From the NCBI GenBank assembly GCA_031411575.1, contig JANOBJ010000338.1:1-13095 (forward strand): a stretch of 13,095 bases of DNA, written 5' to 3'. Source of the stretch: JANOBJ01 sp031411575 (lineage in GTDB: Bacteria; Pseudomonadota; Gammaproteobacteria; Burkholderiales; Burkholderiaceae_C). The position numbers were made by a program, and so were the translations under genes. The notes under the pieces were generated by a model. It saw only the letters and a program-made list of their open reading frames with translations. It made no database searches and had not been told where the DNA came from. Positions 1 to 7,037 of this stretch are shown one piece after another; within the stretch, counting starts at the first letter, position 1, and each line of letters begins with the position of its first letter.

Positions 1-269
1 TGGTGTTCTCGGCGGTGCTGATGAGCATGTTCTACATCGGCGGTGAGCTGGCGCAGTCGCGGCTGGGGCTGCCCAAATCCTTGACGGGCGTGTTCCAGGG
101 GCTGCTGCTGTTTGCGCTCTTGGCCTGCGACACACTGATCACGTACCGGTTGGTTCGCTCTCCCCCGAAGCAGCCTGCGGCTGCCTCCCCCTCAAGGGGG
201 CCCCGCCAGCAGCCCGGCAAAGCCGGTTCTGCGGCCGGACTGGCAACACACAGCAAAGAGGTGGCGTGA
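1..269 (+). CDS. ABC transporter permease, C-terminal fragment (BMP/nucleoside-type, BPD_transp_2 family)
   Basis: Only the C-terminus is inside the window; the gene starts upstream and the first complete codon is at 3. Seen: a hydrophobic helix, a short loop with a GELAQSRLGLPKSLTGVFQG segment, then a second helix (FQGLLLFALLACDTL) and a basic end. That order is typical of the last two helices of permeases paired with BMP-type (PnrA/Med) binding proteins; I infer it is the first of two inner-membrane permeases for purine or nucleoside import. The stop (TGA 267-269) shares one base with the ATG of the next permease, so the two are translationally coupled. The last ~35 residues (from SPPKQP onward) are hydrophilic, Pro/Ala/Gly-rich and unlike a permease end; they are encoded by a repeat-like DNA element described separately. 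Confidence 0.8.
   Translation, partial: VFSAVLMSMFYIGGELAQSRLGLPKSLTGVFQGLLLFALLACDTLITYRLVRSPPKQPAAASPSRGPRQQPGKAGSAAGLATHSKEVA
161..226. repeat. Three-hairpin GC-rich element inside the permease 3' end
   Basis: Three small perfect inverted repeats occur in a row: 171-175/179-183 (CAGCC/GGCTG), 187-191/196-200 (CCCCC/GGGGG around TCAA) and 214-218/222-226 (CCGGC/GCCGG around AAA). They lie in the part of the permease ORF that encodes its non-hydrophobic tail. The C5-TCAA-G5 core looks like an intergenic repeat that I recall from Comamonadaceae genomes; that is recollection, not a search result. Only one copy is in this window. Confidence 0.5.
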
Positions 270-1189
270 TGGAATCCTACGCATTGCTGATCGCGGCCAC
301 GCTGAATGCCGGCACCGTGCTGGCGCTGGCCGCGCTGGGGCTGCTCATCAACGAGAAAGCCGGCATCGTCAACCTGGGCGCCGAGGGCATGCTGCTGTGT
401 GCCGCCATTGCCGGCTTTGCCACGGTGGTGCACACCGGCAACGACTGGCTCGGTTTTCTGGCCGGCATGGGCGCGGGCGCGCTGCTGGCGGCCATCTTTG
501 GCGTGCTGGTGATCTGGCTCAACACCAACCAGTACGCCACCGGGCTGGCGCTCAGCCTGTTCGGCGTGGGCTTCTCGGCGTTTGCGGGCATCAAGTACGT
601 GCAGGAAAAACTGCCTGAGCGGCCCCGGTTTTCGATTCCGGTGCTGGGCGATATCCCATTGGTTGGCCCGGCGCTGTTTCGCCAGCACCCGATGGTGTAC
701 CTGACGCTCGCGCTCACCCTCGGCCTGATCTGGATGCTGTACCGCTCGCGCACCGGCCTGGTGCTGCGGTCGGTGGGTGAATCGCCGGAATCGGCCCATG
801 CGCTGGGCTACCCGGTGCGCCGCATCCGGCTGTTGGCGGTGGTGGTGGGCGGCGCGCTGTGCGGGCTGGCGGGCGCCTACATCTCGGTCATCTACACGCC
901 GCTGTGGGTTGAGGGCATGGTGGCCGGCAAAGGCTGGATTGCGCTGGCGCTCACCACTTTTGCCACCTGGCGGCCCGCGCGCGTGCTGCTCGGCGCCTAC
1001 CTGTTTGGTGGCGTCACCATGCTGCAATTTCACCTGCAGGGCGTGGGGGTGGAGGTGCCCAGCCAGTTCCTGACCATGCTGCCCTACGTGGCGACCATCG
1101 TGGTGCTGGCATTGATCTCGCGTAACCCCGCGTGGATCCGCATCAACATGCCCGCGTCGCTTGGAAAACCGTTTTACCCGGGCTCATAA
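269..1189 (+). CDS. ABC transporter permease (BMP/nucleoside-type, BPD_transp_2 family)
   Basis: A 306-residue integral membrane protein, a normal size for the second permease of BMP-dependent purine/nucleoside importers (the YufQ/NupQ type). Almost the whole chain is hydrophobic helices with short loops. The segment LLINEKAGIVNLGAEGMLL near residues 25-44 and the cytoplasmic stretch with SVGESPESAHALGYPVRRIR (ATPase-coupling loop, about residues 168-190) are hallmarks of the LivM/BPD_transp_2 family. It would form the translocation channel with the preceding permease. The ATP-binding subunit is not in the window and probably lies upstream. I chose ATG at 269, which overlaps the previous TGA by one base; a GTG directly before it (266) is the only close alternative. 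The preceding AAGAGGTGG at 255-263 supplies the ribosome binding site. The substrate is inferred from the downstream deaminases. Confidence 0.9.
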   Translation: MESYALLIAATLNAGTVLALAALGLLINEKAGIVNLGAEGMLLCAAIAGFATVVHTGNDWLGFLAGMGAGALLAAIFGVLVIWLNTNQYATGLALSLFGVGFSAFAGIKYVQEKLPERPRFSIPVLGDIPLVGPALFRQHPMVYLTLALTLGLIWMLYRSRTGLVLRSVGESPESAHALGYPVRRIRLLAVVVGGALCGLAGAYISVIYTPLWVEGMVAGKGWIALALTTFATWRPARVLLGAYLFGGVTMLQFHLQGVGVEVPSQFLTMLPYVATIVVLALISRNPAWIRINMPASLGKPFYPGS

Positions 1190-1240
1190 TAGTGCCCCAC
1201 GAGTGTCATTTTGTGTGCTGCGTTGCCCCGCGAGGGGTCC

Positions 1241-1282
1241 CGGTCGGCTTGGGGCGGCCAGGCGCCGACTGACCGATTTTTT
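1241..1282 (+). terminator. Possible weak terminator or attenuator between permease and binding-protein genes
   Basis: CGGTC at 1241-1245 can pair with GACCG at 1271-1275, and GTCGGC at 1243-1248 can alternatively pair with GCCGAC at 1264-1269. Six T residues follow at 1277-1282. The stem is imperfect and the loop long, so this could reduce rather than stop read-through into the binding-protein gene. The rest of 1190-1311 shows no gene. Confidence 0.3.
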
Positions 1283-1311
1283 CTGCCCATTGATTAACCA
1301 AGAGGATATTC

Positions 1312-2466
1312 ATGACCGACCTGAACAAACGATCCCTGCTCAAAGTGACCGCACTGTCGGCACTGGCGGCTGCGGCCCTGGTGGCCTGCGGCAAGAAGGA
1401 GGAGGCCAAGCCTGCGGCTGCCCCGGCACCTGCGGCCGCCCCCGCGCCGGCCAAGCCCGCGCCGCTGAAGATCGGTTTTGCGTATGTCGGCCCGGTGGGT
1501 GATGGCGGCTGGACCTTTGCGCACGACAACGGCCGCAAGGCGATCGAAAAGGAGTTCGGCGACAAGGTGGTCACCAGCTTCGTGGAAAAAGTGCCCGAGA
1601 GCGCTGACGCCGAGCGCGTCTTCCGTGACATGGCCGGCCAGGGCACCCAGCTGATTTTCGGCACCACCTTTGGCTACATGGAGCCGATGCTGAAAGTCGC
1701 GCCCGACCACAAGGGCATCAAGTTCGAGCACGCCACCGGCTACAAGACCGCCGAGAACATGCGCACCTATGACAGCCGCACCTACGAAGGCGCCTACATG
1801 GCCGGCGTGATCGCGGGCAAGATGAGCCAGAGCGGCAACCTGGGCGTGGTGGCTTCCATCCCAATCCCCGAGGTGATCCGCAACATCAACAGCTTCACGC
1901 TGGGCGCGCAGTCGGTCAACCCGAAGGTCAAGACCAAGGTGGTGTGGGTCAATGAGTGGTTCAACCCGCCCAAGGAAACTGAAGCCGCCACCTCGCTGAT
2001 CAACGGCGGTGCCGATGTGCTGATGCAGAACACCGATTCGTCGGCCGTGCTGCAGACCGCCGAGAAGATGGGCAAGCGCGCCTTCGGCTGGGATTCCGAC
2101 ATGACCGCCTACGGCCCCAAGGCACACCTCGGTTCGGCCATCATCAACTGGGCGCCGTACTACATCAAGGCCACGCGTGACGCGCTGGACGGCAAGTGGG
2201 CCGGCGGCACCTCGTCGTGGTGGGGCGTGAAAGAAGGCGCGATCGACATGGTCTCGGTTGCAGCGGATGTGCCCGACGACACGAAGAAGAAGATCGACGA
2301 GATCAAGGCTGGCCTGAAAGACGGCAGTTTCTCCATCTGGAAAGGCCCGCTCATCGACAACACCGGCAAGGAAATCCTGGCCAAGGACGCGGTGGCGGAC
2401 GACAAATTCCTGGGCGGGGTGAACTTTTATGTGAAGGGTGTGGAAGGCAAAGTCCCTGGCAAATAG
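1312..2466 (+). CDS. BMP-family ABC transporter substrate-binding lipoprotein
   Basis: A 384-residue periplasmic binding protein of the basic membrane protein (PnrA/Med) family, which binds purine nucleosides or purine bases for ABC import. Seen: residues 1-26 form a lipoprotein signal with a lipobox LVAC (Cys26 acylated). The n-region NKRSLLK resembles a KR-type Tat motif but could be Sec. An Ala/Pro/Lys-rich linker spans about residues 27-51. The mature BMP fold opens with LKIGFAYVGPVGDGGW and contains FGYMEP, GYKTAEN, YMAGVIAGKMS and the hinge-region IPIPEVIRNINSFTLG. The start is ATG with AGAGGA a few bases upstream. It follows the two permeases, so it is their likely receptor, although a weak terminator-like hairpin lies between. 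A paralogue with the same motif order lies at 3879-4970. The ligand is inferred to be purine from context, not proven. Confidence 0.9.
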   Translation: MTDLNKRSLLKVTALSALAAAALVACGKKEEAKPAAAPAPAAAPAPAKPAPLKIGFAYVGPVGDGGWTFAHDNGRKAIEKEFGDKVVTSFVEKVPESADAERVFRDMAGQGTQLIFGTTFGYMEPMLKVAPDHKGIKFEHATGYKTAENMRTYDSRTYEGAYMAGVIAGKMSQSGNLGVVASIPIPEVIRNINSFTLGAQSVNPKVKTKVVWVNEWFNPPKETEAATSLINGGADVLMQNTDSSAVLQTAEKMGKRAFGWDSDMTAYGPKAHLGSAIINWAPYYIKATRDALDGKWAGGTSSWWGVKEGAIDMVSVAADVPDDTKKKIDEIKAGLKDGSFSIWKGPLIDNTGKEILAKDAVADDKFLGGVNFYVKGVEGKVPGK

Positions 2467-2480
2467 CGGTCGGCTACTGC

Positions 2481-2575
2481 GCGGGCTTCATGCGGCGTTG
2501 TCCGGTGCTCGCAATCCTCACGTACATCAAGTACGTTCCGGTTGCTGCGCTCCGTCCGCCTTGCCTGAAGCCCGC
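2481..2575. repeat. 95-bp imperfect palindrome (large intergenic hairpin)
   Basis: The perfect 10-bp outer arms GCGGGCTTCA (2481-2490) and TGAAGCCCGC (2566-2575) enclose a partly complementary middle that closes on CGTAC-ATCAA-GTACG (2520-2534 region). GCAA near 2511 and TTGC near 2541 also pair. It sits between the binding-protein stop and a separate terminator. It looks like a mobile or REP-like palindromic element, or a transcript-stabilising hairpin. I recall similar ATCCTCACGTAC-type palindromes in other proteobacterial intergenic regions. No gene was found in 2467-2675. Confidence 0.6.
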
Positions 2576-2636
2576 TCGCTACGCCTCCAACCTGGGCGCG
2601 CGGCTGGTTTGGGTACTGGGAACCGGGTTATCGTAG

Positions 2637-2660
2637 AGCCGCCTTTCCGGCGGCTTTTTT
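2637..2660 (+). terminator. Rho-independent terminator after the binding-protein gene
   Basis: AGCCGCC (2637-2643) and GGCGGCT (2649-2655) form a perfect 7-bp stem with a 5-base loop, directly followed by a T-run to 2660. It ends the permease/binding-protein transcript 15 bases before the deaminase start, so the deaminase either relies on read-through or has its own promoter within 2467-2640. Confidence 0.85.
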
Positions 2661-2675
2661 AATGGTGAGGTCACG

Positions 2676-3728
2676 ATGTTCAAAGTTCATCCGGTTCCAC
2701 CGCGGCGACTGCCTGACTTGCTGCGGGCCATGCCCAAGGCCGAGCTGCATATCCACATCGAGGGTTCACTCGAGCCTGAGCTGATTTTTGCGCTGGCGCA
2801 GCGCAATGGCATCGTGCTGCCGTATGCCAGCGTGGACGCACTGCGCCAGGCCTATGCCTTCACCAACCTGCAGAGCTTTCTGGACATCTACTACGCGGGC
2901 GCCAGCGTGTTGCTCAACGAGCAGGATTTCCATGACATGGCCTGGGCCTACCTGAGACAAGCCGCGCACGACAACGTGGTCCGTGCCGAGATATTTTTTG
3001 ACCCGCAGACGCACACCGCGCGCGGCGTCAGCATGGAGACCGTGGTCAACGGCCTGCACCGCGCCTGCACGGACGCACAGGCGCAGTTGGGCGTGAGCGC
3101 CGAACTGATCCTGTGCTTCCTGCGGCACCTGAGCGAAGAAGACGCCTTTGCCGCGCTGGAGCAGGCGCTGCCGTACCGCGACCGCATCCTGGGCATCGGG
3201 CTCGATTCCAGCGAAGTCGGCCACCCGCCGGAAAAATTTGCCCGAGTGTTCGCGCGCTGCCGCGAACTGGGCTTCAGGCTGGTGGCGCATGCGGGCGAGG
3301 AGGGGCCGCCCGCCTACGTGTGGGCCGCGCTGGACGTGCTGAAGGTCGAGCGCATCGACCACGGGGTGCAGTCGGTCAAGGACCAGTACCTGATGAAGCG
3401 GCTGGCGGCCGACAAGGTGCCGCTGACCGTGTGCCCGCTGTCCAACCAGAAGTTGTGCGTGTTCCCTGATCTGGCCCACCACAACCTGGGCGCGCTGCTC
3501 GAGGCCGGGCTGGTGGCCACCGTCAATTCGGACGACCCGGCCTACTTTGGCGGCTACGTCAACGAGAACTTCACCCAGACCTTTGCCGCCACCGGCCTGA
3601 ATTCCCAGCACGCGTACACGCTGGCGCGCAACAGCTTTGCCGCGAGCTTTGCCGATGCCGCCGCGCGTGACGCCTGGGTGCACCAGCTCAACGAGGTGTA
3701 CGAGGGCTTTGTCGAGCACGACTACTGA
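2676..3728 (+). CDS. Adenosine/adenine deaminase family protein, probably adenine deaminase (type 2)
   Basis: A 350-residue amidohydrolase that hydrolytically deaminates a 6-aminopurine, releasing ammonia (adenine to hypoxanthine, or adenosine to inosine). Seen: the zinc motif HIHIEG with His25 and His27; HAGEEG with zinc ligand His205 and catalytic Glu208; DHG with His229; and NSDDP with Asp286 and Asp287. All catalytic residues are present and the length is normal. The motifs FFDPQTHTARG, LDSSEVGHPPEKF and NSDDPAYFGGYVNENF match what I remember of Pseudomonas PA0148-type proteins, shown to be adenine deaminases though often annotated as adenosine deaminase. E. coli Add instead has a GDE-type segment where this has SSEVGHPP. 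The start is ATG with GGTGAGG upstream. It lies between two purine-type binding proteins and upstream of guanine deaminase, fitting purine base salvage or catabolism. Confidence 0.85.
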   Translation: MFKVHPVPPRRLPDLLRAMPKAELHIHIEGSLEPELIFALAQRNGIVLPYASVDALRQAYAFTNLQSFLDIYYAGASVLLNEQDFHDMAWAYLRQAAHDNVVRAEIFFDPQTHTARGVSMETVVNGLHRACTDAQAQLGVSAELILCFLRHLSEEDAFAALEQALPYRDRILGIGLDSSEVGHPPEKFARVFARCRELGFRLVAHAGEEGPPAYVWAALDVLKVERIDHGVQSVKDQYLMKRLAADKVPLTVCPLSNQKLCVFPDLAHHNLGALLEAGLVATVNSDDPAYFGGYVNENFTQTFAATGLNSQHAYTLARNSFAASFADAAARDAWVHQLNEVYEGFVEHDY

Positions 3729-3803
3729 GAAGACCGCATAGCCGAAAGCGAAGGCCGAGAGCAAGGAAGCGCCTGAGCCCCACGGCGTCGGATACCGCAC
3801 GGT

Positions 3804-3809
3804 TAAAAT
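3804..3809 (+). promoter_or_regulatory. Candidate -10 box upstream of the second binding-protein gene
   Basis: TAAAAT at 3804-3809 is a good sigma-70 -10 match (5 of 6), placed 69 bases before the start codon. No convincing -35 box is visible at the expected distance. A transcript from here would begin just before the hairpin at 3816-3839. Confidence 0.35.
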
Positions 3810-3815
3810 AGACGC

Positions 3816-3840
3816 AAAGGCTGCGCTCCGGCAGCCTTTT
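3816..3840 (+). terminator. Hairpin with short T-run (terminator of the deaminase gene, or 5'-leader attenuator)
   Basis: AAAGGCTGC (3816-3824) and GCAGCCTTT (3831-3839) form a perfect 9-bp stem with a 6-base loop. The T stretch is only four long before GC interrupts it. It may end the deaminase transcript. If the -10 box at 3804 is used, it would instead sit at the very 5' end of the next transcript. Confidence 0.6.
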
Positions 3841-3878
3841 GCATTTCTGCTGTATCCGGAGCCATGTAGAGGACCACC

Positions 3879-4970
3879 ATGTACAAAAACCTCGCAGCCG
3901 CGTTCGCGGCAGCCTGTTTTTTTTCACCCGTTTTTTCACAGGTTGCGCCGTCGGCCGCCGAGCCGATGAAGGTCGGCTTTGTCTATGTCTCGCCGATCAC
4001 CGAGGCCGGCTGGACCCGCCAGCACGAAGAAGGCCGCAAGGCCGTGGACGCGGCCCTGGGCGCCCGCATCAAGACCGCGTTTGTCGAGAACGTGCCCGAG
4101 GGCGCGGACGCCGAGCGTGTCATCCGCGACCTGGCGCAACAAGGCCACAAGCTCATCTTCACCCCAAGCTTTGGCTACATGGAGCCCACGCTCAAGGTGG
4201 CGCGGGATTTTCCGGACGTGAAGTTCGAATCCATCACCGGCTACAAGACCGCAACCAACGTGGCCACGGCCAACGCCCGCTACTACGAGGGTCGCTACCT
4301 GGCGGGCATCGCGGCGGGCCGCATGACGCAGAGCAATGTGGCGGGTTATGTCGCGGGCTTCCCGATCCCCGAGGTGCTGCAGGGGATCAACGCCTTCACG
4401 CTGGGCATGCGCTCGGTCAACCCGGCAGCGCAGGTCAAGGTGGTCTGGCTCAATGCCTGGTTTGACCCGTCGAAAGAGCGCGACGCGGCCATGAGCCTGT
4501 TCAACCAGAACGTGGACGTGATCGCCTTTCACACCGGCTCCACCGCCGTGATGGCCGCAGCGCAGGAGCGCGGCAAGCTGGCCATCGCCTACCACTCCGA
4601 TATGCGCAAGGTGGCGCCCGACGCGCAGATCGTGGCCGTGACGCACCAATGGGGCGACTATTACACCGCGCGCACCCGCGCCGCGCTGGACGGCAGCTGG
4701 AAGAGCGGCTCGGTCTGGGGTGGCGTGCGCGAGGGCATGGTTCGCGTCGGCGATTTCGGCTCGCGCGTGCCCAAAGCGGTGCAGGACGAGGTGCTGGCCC
4801 GCCAGAAAGACATCGCCACCGGCAAGCTGCAGCCGTTTGCGGCCGGTCGAGTGCCGATCCTGGACAACGCCGACCACGAAAGGGTGGCCGCCGGGCAGTC
4901 GATGTCGGACGAGCAGATCCTCAAGATGGGCTTTCTGGTGCAGGGCGTGCAGGGCAGCGTGCCGCGGTAG
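3879..4970 (+). CDS. BMP-family substrate-binding protein, non-lipoprotein paralogue
   Basis: A 363-residue periplasmic binding protein of the BMP/PnrA family and a clear paralogue of the protein at 1312-2466: the same order of motifs (MKVGFVYVSPITEAGW, FGYMEPTLKV, GYKTATN, FPIPEVLQGINAFTLGMRSVNP, QWGDYYTARTRAALDG). Seen: a Sec-type signal over residues 1 to about 27 with no lipobox cysteine, so it is probably soluble in the periplasm. The start is ATG after AGAGGA. Pocket segments differ from the first copy: HTGSTAV here against NTDSSAV, and AYHSDM against GWDSDM, suggesting a different purine ligand. It has no permease of its own here and lies just upstream of guanine deaminase, so it may deliver guanine-type ligands to the shared transporter. 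The ligand assignment is inference. Confidence 0.88.
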   Translation: MYKNLAAAFAAACFFSPVFSQVAPSAAEPMKVGFVYVSPITEAGWTRQHEEGRKAVDAALGARIKTAFVENVPEGADAERVIRDLAQQGHKLIFTPSFGYMEPTLKVARDFPDVKFESITGYKTATNVATANARYYEGRYLAGIAAGRMTQSNVAGYVAGFPIPEVLQGINAFTLGMRSVNPAAQVKVVWLNAWFDPSKERDAAMSLFNQNVDVIAFHTGSTAVMAAAQERGKLAIAYHSDMRKVAPDAQIVAVTHQWGDYYTARTRAALDGSWKSGSVWGGVREGMVRVGDFGSRVPKAVQDEVLARQKDIATGKLQPFAAGRVPILDNADHERVAAGQSMSDEQILKMGFLVQGVQGSVPR

Positions 4971-5065
4971 GCGCGCGCCGCGTCGGGGCTGCTGACCCCG
5001 CCTGTATAGGCCTCATACGGCGGCGCGAATTCGCGGGCACGGGGCTTGCGATACCCTCGGAACCC

Positions 5066-6343
5066 ATGCAAGCCTACCGCGCCTCCATCCTGCGCTTCGC
5101 CGACGACGGCCAGGCCGTTTTTGACAGCGACGGCCTGCTGGTCGTCGGGCCCGACGCCAGCGGCCGCCCGGTGGTGCGCGCCGTGGGTGATTTCAACACC
5201 CTGCGCGACGACTTTGCGGGCGTGGCCGTCACGCACTGGCCGGGCCGCATCATCGCGCCGGGCTTTGTGGACCTGCACATCCACTACCCGCAGACCGATG
5301 TGATCGGCTCGCCCGCACCGGGGCTGTTGCCCTGGCTCGAAAACTACACCTTCCCCCATGAATCGCGATTCTCCGATGAAGCCTATGCGCGCGGCGTGGC
5401 CCGCTACTTTCTGGACGAACTGGCGCGCAACGGGGTGACGACGGCGCTGACCTTCGCCACCTCGCACCCGCAGTCGGTCAACGCGCTGTTTGGCGAGGCG
5501 CAGGCGCGCGGCCTGCGGCTGATCACGGGCAAGTGCCTGCAAGACCGCCACTGTCCGGACGGCGTGCGCGACCAGACCGAGCAAAGCCTTGTCGACACCG
5601 AAGCGCTGATCCGGCAGTGGCACGGCGTCGGTCGGCTGGGCTATGCCATCACCCCCCGATACGCCCCGAGTTGCACCGACGCCCAGCTGCGCGGCGCTGG
5701 CGAGCTGGCAGCGAAGTACCCCGACGTGTGGATCCAGTCGCACGTGGCCGAGAACAAGGACGAGATTGCCTGGGCGCGCGAGCTGTTCCCCGCCTCGCGC
5801 AGCTACCTCGCCGTGTACGACGACTTTGGCCTGATGCGCGAACGCGCCGTCTACGCGCACTGCATCCATTTCGACGACGACGACCGCGCGCTGATGCGCG
5901 AGACCGGCACCGTCGCCGCCGTCAGCCCGACGAGCAACCTGTTTCTGGGCAGCGGCTTTTTCGACTACGCGGGCGCCGACCGCATCGGCTTTGGTTACGG
6001 GCTGGCCAGCGACGTGGGTGGCGGCACCAGCTTCAGCCCGTTTCACACCATGGCCGCCGCCTACAACGTGGGCCGCGAGGGCCAGACCAAGCCGGGCCTG
6101 AGCCTCACGCCCGAGCAGCTCTGGTGGCAGCACACGGCTGGCGCCGCGCGGGCGCTGGGCCTGCCTGGTGTGGTGGGCAACCTGCAGCGTGGCTGCGAGG
6201 CCGATTTCGTCGTGCTCAACCCCGCGGCCACGCCATTGCTGGCGCGCAAGACCGGGCAGGCCGGCAGCCTGTCGGAACTGCTGTTTGCGATGGTCGTGCT
6301 GGGCGACGACCGGCTGGTCGAAAAAACCGTCATTTCACAGTAA
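5066..6343 (+). CDS. guaD: Guanine deaminase
   Basis: A 425-residue metal-dependent amidohydrolase that converts guanine to xanthine and ammonia (EC 3.5.4.3) in the cytoplasm. Seen: an N-terminal beta-sandwich part; PGFVDLHIHYPQTDVIG with zinc ligands His71 and His73; the GuaD-typical GLLPWLENYTFPHE (residues 86-99); GKCLQDRHCPD; TPRYAPSCT; QSHVAEN with His226; YAHCIHFDD with His265; and ASDVGGGTSFS with catalytic Asp316. The length matches the family. The reading frame is open further upstream, but residues before ATG 5066 do not resemble the family and overlap the previous gene, so I chose 5066. No clear Shine-Dalgarno precedes it. TACCCT at 5052-5057 lies only 8 bases upstream, so the message may be nearly leaderless. 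It follows the adenine deaminase and binding protein in the same orientation, completing purine-base deamination. Confidence 0.93.
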   Translation: MQAYRASILRFADDGQAVFDSDGLLVVGPDASGRPVVRAVGDFNTLRDDFAGVAVTHWPGRIIAPGFVDLHIHYPQTDVIGSPAPGLLPWLENYTFPHESRFSDEAYARGVARYFLDELARNGVTTALTFATSHPQSVNALFGEAQARGLRLITGKCLQDRHCPDGVRDQTEQSLVDTEALIRQWHGVGRLGYAITPRYAPSCTDAQLRGAGELAAKYPDVWIQSHVAENKDEIAWARELFPASRSYLAVYDDFGLMRERAVYAHCIHFDDDDRALMRETGTVAAVSPTSNLFLGSGFFDYAGADRIGFGYGLASDVGGGTSFSPFHTMAAAYNVGREGQTKPGLSLTPEQLWWQHTAGAARALGLPGVVGNLQRGCEADFVVLNPAATPLLARKTGQAGSLSELLFAMVVLGDDRLVEKTVISQ

Positions 6344-6368
6344 AAAGTGCCTGTGGTCGTCGTCGGCT

Positions 6369-6396
6369 GGTCATAGTTTGCTATCAATAAAGTAGC
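6369..6396 (+). repeat. 28-bp intergenic repeat, copy 1
   Basis: It begins GGTCATAGTTTGCTAT and ends GTAGC, and matches copy 2 at 11987-12014 in 25 of 28 positions. The terminal GCTAT/GTAGC halves can pair imperfectly. It lies between guaD and dcd, 60 bases upstream of dcd. The remainder of 6344-6455 holds only the possible dcd promoter. Confidence 0.75.
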
Positions 6397-6421
6397 ATTC
6401 AGGATGCAGCTGCCCGATGCC

Positions 6422-6427
6422 TACAAT
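6422..6427 (+). promoter_or_regulatory. Candidate -10 box for dcd
   Basis: TACAAT at 6422-6427 matches the sigma-70 -10 consensus in 5 of 6 positions and lies 28 bases before the dcd start. The -35 side is weak (TTCAGG at 6398-6403 with 18-bp spacing). The 28-bp repeat lies just upstream of that -35 position. Confidence 0.45.
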
Positions 6428-6455
6428 CGGGCGCAGCTAAACCCAGGTTTCTCCC

Positions 6456-7028
6456 ATGAGCATCAAAAGCGACAAATGGATCCGCCGCATGGCCGAACAG
6501 CACGGCATGATCGAGCCGTTCGAGCCCGGCCAGGTGCGCCAGCAGGACGGCCACAAGATCATCAGCTACGGCACCTCCAGCTACGGGTATGACATCCGCT
6601 GCGCGCCCGAATTCAAGGTCTTCACCAACATCCACAGCACCGTGGTCGACCCGAAGAACTTCGACGAAAAAAGCTTCGTCGACATGCACGGCGACTACTG
6701 CATCATCCCGCCCAACAGCTTCGCGCTGGCCCGCACCATGGAGTACTTCCGCATCCCGCGCAACGTGCTGACCATCTGCCTGGGCAAAAGCACCTACGCG
6801 CGCTGCGGCATCATCGTCAACGTGACGCCGTTCGAGCCCGAATGGGAAGGTTTCGTGACGCTCGAATTCAGCAACACCACGCCGCTGCCCGCCAAGATCT
6901 ACGCTGGCGAAGGCTGCGCGCAGGTGCTGTTCTTCGAGAGCGACGCCGACGACGTCTGCGAGATCAGCTACAAGGACCGCGGCGGCAAGTACCAGGGGCA
7001 GCGCGGGGTGACGTTGCCGAAGGCGTAG
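6456..7028 (+). CDS. dcd: dCTP deaminase
   Basis: A 190-residue cytoplasmic enzyme of the dUTPase/Dcd fold that deaminates dCTP to dUTP (EC 3.5.4.13), feeding dTMP synthesis; it forms a homotrimer in characterised relatives. Seen: MSIKSDKWIRRMAEQHGMI at the N-terminus; SSYGYDIRC; the phosphate-binding GKSTYAR segment (Lys111 to Arg116); VTPFEPEWEGFVTLEFSN containing the expected catalytic Glu137; and a C-terminal GGKYQGQRGVTLPKA, the flexible lid seen across the family. The length is normal. The start is ATG with an AGG-containing ribosome binding site upstream. Its last ten codons (QRGVTLPKA plus stop) occur again at 7790-7819 with different synonymous codons, on the far side of the toxin-antitoxin genes, so the 3' end has been duplicated or replaced by recombination. 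Confidence 0.95.
   Translation: MSIKSDKWIRRMAEQHGMIEPFEPGQVRQQDGHKIISYGTSSYGYDIRCAPEFKVFTNIHSTVVDPKNFDEKSFVDMHGDYCIIPPNSFALARTMEYFRIPRNVLTICLGKSTYARCGIIVNVTPFEPEWEGFVTLEFSNTTPLPAKIYAGEGCAQVLFFESDADDVCEISYKDRGGKYQGQRGVTLPKA
6997..7026 (+). repeat. 30-bp direct repeat, copy 1 (3' end of dcd)
   Basis: It matches 7788-7817 in 28 of 30 positions. This copy is the functional dcd C-terminus. The two mismatches (T/C and G/C) and the different stop codon (TAG against TGA) leave the encoded peptide unchanged. Together the copies bracket the MNT/HEPN module. Confidence 0.85.
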
Positions 7029-7037
7029 AAGACGGGT

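Noticed and set aside
4649..5065. Upstream in-frame extension of the guanine deaminase ORF
   Set aside because: The extension overlaps the end of the second binding-protein gene in another frame and is Arg/Gly-rich without family similarity; the GuaD fold starts at ATG 5066.
4661..6133. 490-codon minus-strand ORF opposite guaD
   Set aside because: The + strand frame carries all zinc ligands of guanine deaminase; the minus frame has no recognisable domain.
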